Part shown: positions 62,656 to 64,000 of the stretch, in pieces | Layout: each line of letters starts with the position of its first letter | Position numbering within the stretch: position 1 is the stretch's first letter | Assembly (NCBI RefSeq): GCF_022655055.1 | Contig: NZ_CP093384.1 | Coordinates: 434,001 to 498,000 of the forward strand | Origin: Vagococcus sp. CY52-2 | GTDB lineage: Bacteria > Bacillota > Bacilli > Lactobacillales > Vagococcaceae | Direction of reading: 5' to 3' | DNA length: 64,000 bases | Position numbers and translations under genes: made by a program | Notes under the pieces: model-generated | Database searches by the model: none | Seen by the model: the letters and a program-made list of their open reading frames with translations, nothing else | Told to the model about the DNA's origin: nothing

Positions 62656-64000
62656 ATGAGTAATTTAGTAATATTTATAGGAATTGCGGCCCTTGTAATC
62701 AATTATATATTTTTTACGATATATGGTTTTCAGATTATATTATCAAGAAGAGAAATGAAAAAAGTAAAGTCTGATAGGATTATCCTATCAGACAATTTAT
62801 TAGATTCAAATTCAAGTATTAGTCGACATAATACTTTACCGTTAACAGTTGTTATACCTGCTTATAATGAAAAAGAAACGATTATACAATCTGTTAATAG
62901 TTTTATTCAACAAAACTATAAGGATTTAACACTGTATATTGTTAATGATGGATCAAAAGATTATACCATGGATGTTTGTATCAATGAATTGAATATGAAA
63001 AAAATTGATTTTTTAGAAAAAATCGGTAGTATTGCAACTGAAAAGGTTCTTGGTTTTTATCAAAGTGAGGAACACCCTAATATCTATTTAATTAATAAAG
63101 TCAATGGTGGAAAATCTGATGCATTAAATGTAGGAATCAACTATGCTAGAACACCTTATATATCGTTTGTCGATGCTGATTCTTTCTTAGAAAAAAATGC
63201 GTTATTGACGCTTATGACGCCTTTTTATTTTTCAGATGATATTGTTTCTATCGGTGGTCTTATTAGACCAATGACAAGAAAAGAAAACTTTGCACAAAGA
63301 TCAATTAAAGTTAGAACGTGGAATTTATTAACTGGTTTCCAATATTTAGAATATTTAAGAAGTGTATTAGTATTTAGATCTAGTTTAAGTAATATTGATA
63401 GTACCGTTATTATATCAGGGGCTTTTGGTGTCTATAAATTAGATATGCTTAGAGAAATAAATGGATATGATACACACTCAATAGGGGAAGATTTTGATTT
63501 AACTTTAGGTATTAGAAAATATATTGATGATCATAATTTATCTAGTAAACAGATATTTATTTATGACTCTGTTTGTTGGACGCAACCACCTTCAACAGTT
63601 GGCGATTTAGTTAAACAACGCTCTAGATGGCAAATAGGTTTCTTACAAACGATATTTAAATATAGAAAAATGATATTTAATAAACATTATAAAAACGTTG
63701 GAATTATTGGACTACCTTTATTTATTTTTACAGAAATTATTAGTTTCTTTATGGAAACAATTGGACTAGGGTTAGGTATATATTTTGTTGCGGTAAGTGT
63801 TGTAACATGGAAAGAGGCAGTATTTGTTTTTCTTTTATCTTATTTTATTAACTTGTTCTTTACTTTTACAGTTATAGCCCAAAATACAAAAATACAAAGA
63901 ATTTACTATTTAGATAGAATTTATTTATTATTTTTAGCCATAATAGAAGCATTTTCTTACCATTGGATTTCTCTATACGCTAAGTTATTAGGGACGTTAA
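62656..64000 (+). CDS. Processive-type GT2 glycosyltransferase (cut by window end)
   Basis: At least 448 residues; the frame is still open at the window edge. An N-terminal helix (about 3-27) precedes the GT2 core: TVVIPAYNEKETI, LYIVNDGSKDYT, NKVNGGKSDALNVGI, SFVDADSF, IGEDFDLTLGIRK and the QxxRW motif QRSRWQIGF (about 325-333). Several membrane helices follow from about 350. This plan matches PgaC/IcaA-type or hyaluronan-synthase-like enzymes that polymerise and export a polysaccharide. ATG 62656 is preceded by GAGGATAAAA. Substrate sugar is not visible. Confidence 0.85.
   Translation, partial: MSNLVIFIGIAALVINYIFFTIYGFQIILSRREMKKVKSDRIILSDNLLDSNSSISRHNTLPLTVVIPAYNEKETIIQSVNSFIQQNYKDLTLYIVNDGSKDYTMDVCINELNMKKIDFLEKIGSIATEKVLGFYQSEEHPNIYLINKVNGGKSDALNVGINYARTPYISFVDADSFLEKNALLTLMTPFYFSDDIVSIGGLIRPMTRKENFAQRSIKVRTWNLLTGFQYLEYLRSVLVFRSSLSNIDSTVIISGAFGVYKLDMLREINGYDTHSIGEDFDLTLGIRKYIDDHNLSSKQIFIYDSVCWTQPPSTVGDLVKQRSRWQIGFLQTIFKYRKMIFNKHYKNVGIIGLPLFIFTEIISFFMETIGLGLGIYFVAVSVVTWKEAVFVFLLSYFINLFFTFTVIAQNTKIQRIYYLDRIYLLFLAIIEAFSYHWISLYAKLLGTL

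Overview
The window is low-GC Firmicutes chromosome from the order Lactobacillales. Gene content and order (DUF1149 and DUF72 proteins, ezrA-cysteine desulfurase-thiI, a LicT-controlled beta-glucoside PTS, TagGH-type teichoic acid genes, EpsG-type capsule polymerase, a ComK-like gene beside recX-mutY) suggest an Enterococcaceae-like organism, with Vagococcus as my best guess. This is inference from gene content; no database was searched. No IS element, CRISPR array, rRNA gene or complete prophage is visible, and there is one tRNA gene, tRNA-Leu(AAG).

Layout: (1) 1-3.5 kb: end of a 6-phospho-beta-glucosidase gene, then bglP behind a cre-like site and a RAT/terminator switch, then the antiterminator licT. 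(2) 3.6-9.3 kb: two ArAE-type membrane proteins flanking a lipoprotein, then a cell-wall group (HTH-like protein, VanY-type carboxypeptidase, glucosaminidase), a TIM-barrel protein and a DUF1149 protein. (3) 9.4-14.1 kb: a large coiled-coil protein of unknown role, tex, sprT, tRNA-Leu. (4) 14.1-26.9 kb: housekeeping genes including a methionine-type ABC importer, OsmC, EzrA, cysteine desulfurase/ThiI, PepS-type aminopeptidase, a TetR regulator with a likely autoregulatory operator, flavodoxin, methionine aminopeptidase and a YihY protein.

(5) 27-38 kb is a wall teichoic acid locus: tagO, an LCP ligase, tagH, tagB-like, tagA, tagG, a glycerophosphotransferase, and a 1176-residue fusion of a glycerophosphotransferase with a GT4 glycosyltransferase that is split by SH3/GW-like repeats. 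tagD, which makes the CDP-glycerol these enzymes use, lies about 23 kb further on. (6) 38.1-52.5 kb is one long Wzx/Wzy capsule operon: CpsC/CpsD/CpsB-type phosphoregulation, a four-gene PglF-PglE-PglC-PglD-like set predicted to make and load N,N'-diacetylbacillosamine or a related amino sugar, three glycosyltransferases, EpsG-like polymerase, flippase, UDP-sugar dehydrogenase and a TupA-like ATP-grasp enzyme. The centre of this operon is visibly more AT-rich than its flanks.

(7) 52.5-55.4 kb is the least understood region: on the minus strand a small sigma-70-like factor, a DUF1659 protein, a DUF2922 protein and a GH25 muramidase without signal peptide, all divergent from a ComK-like regulator. 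This looks like a self-contained regulatory and lytic module, possibly linked to competence. (8) 55.4-64 kb: recX, mutY, a DUF402 nucleotide phosphatase, a small membrane peptide, a GNAT, an AI-2E-type transporter, a CNNM/CBS protein, tagD, an unknown membrane-anchored protein and a processive-type GT2 synthase cut off by the window end.
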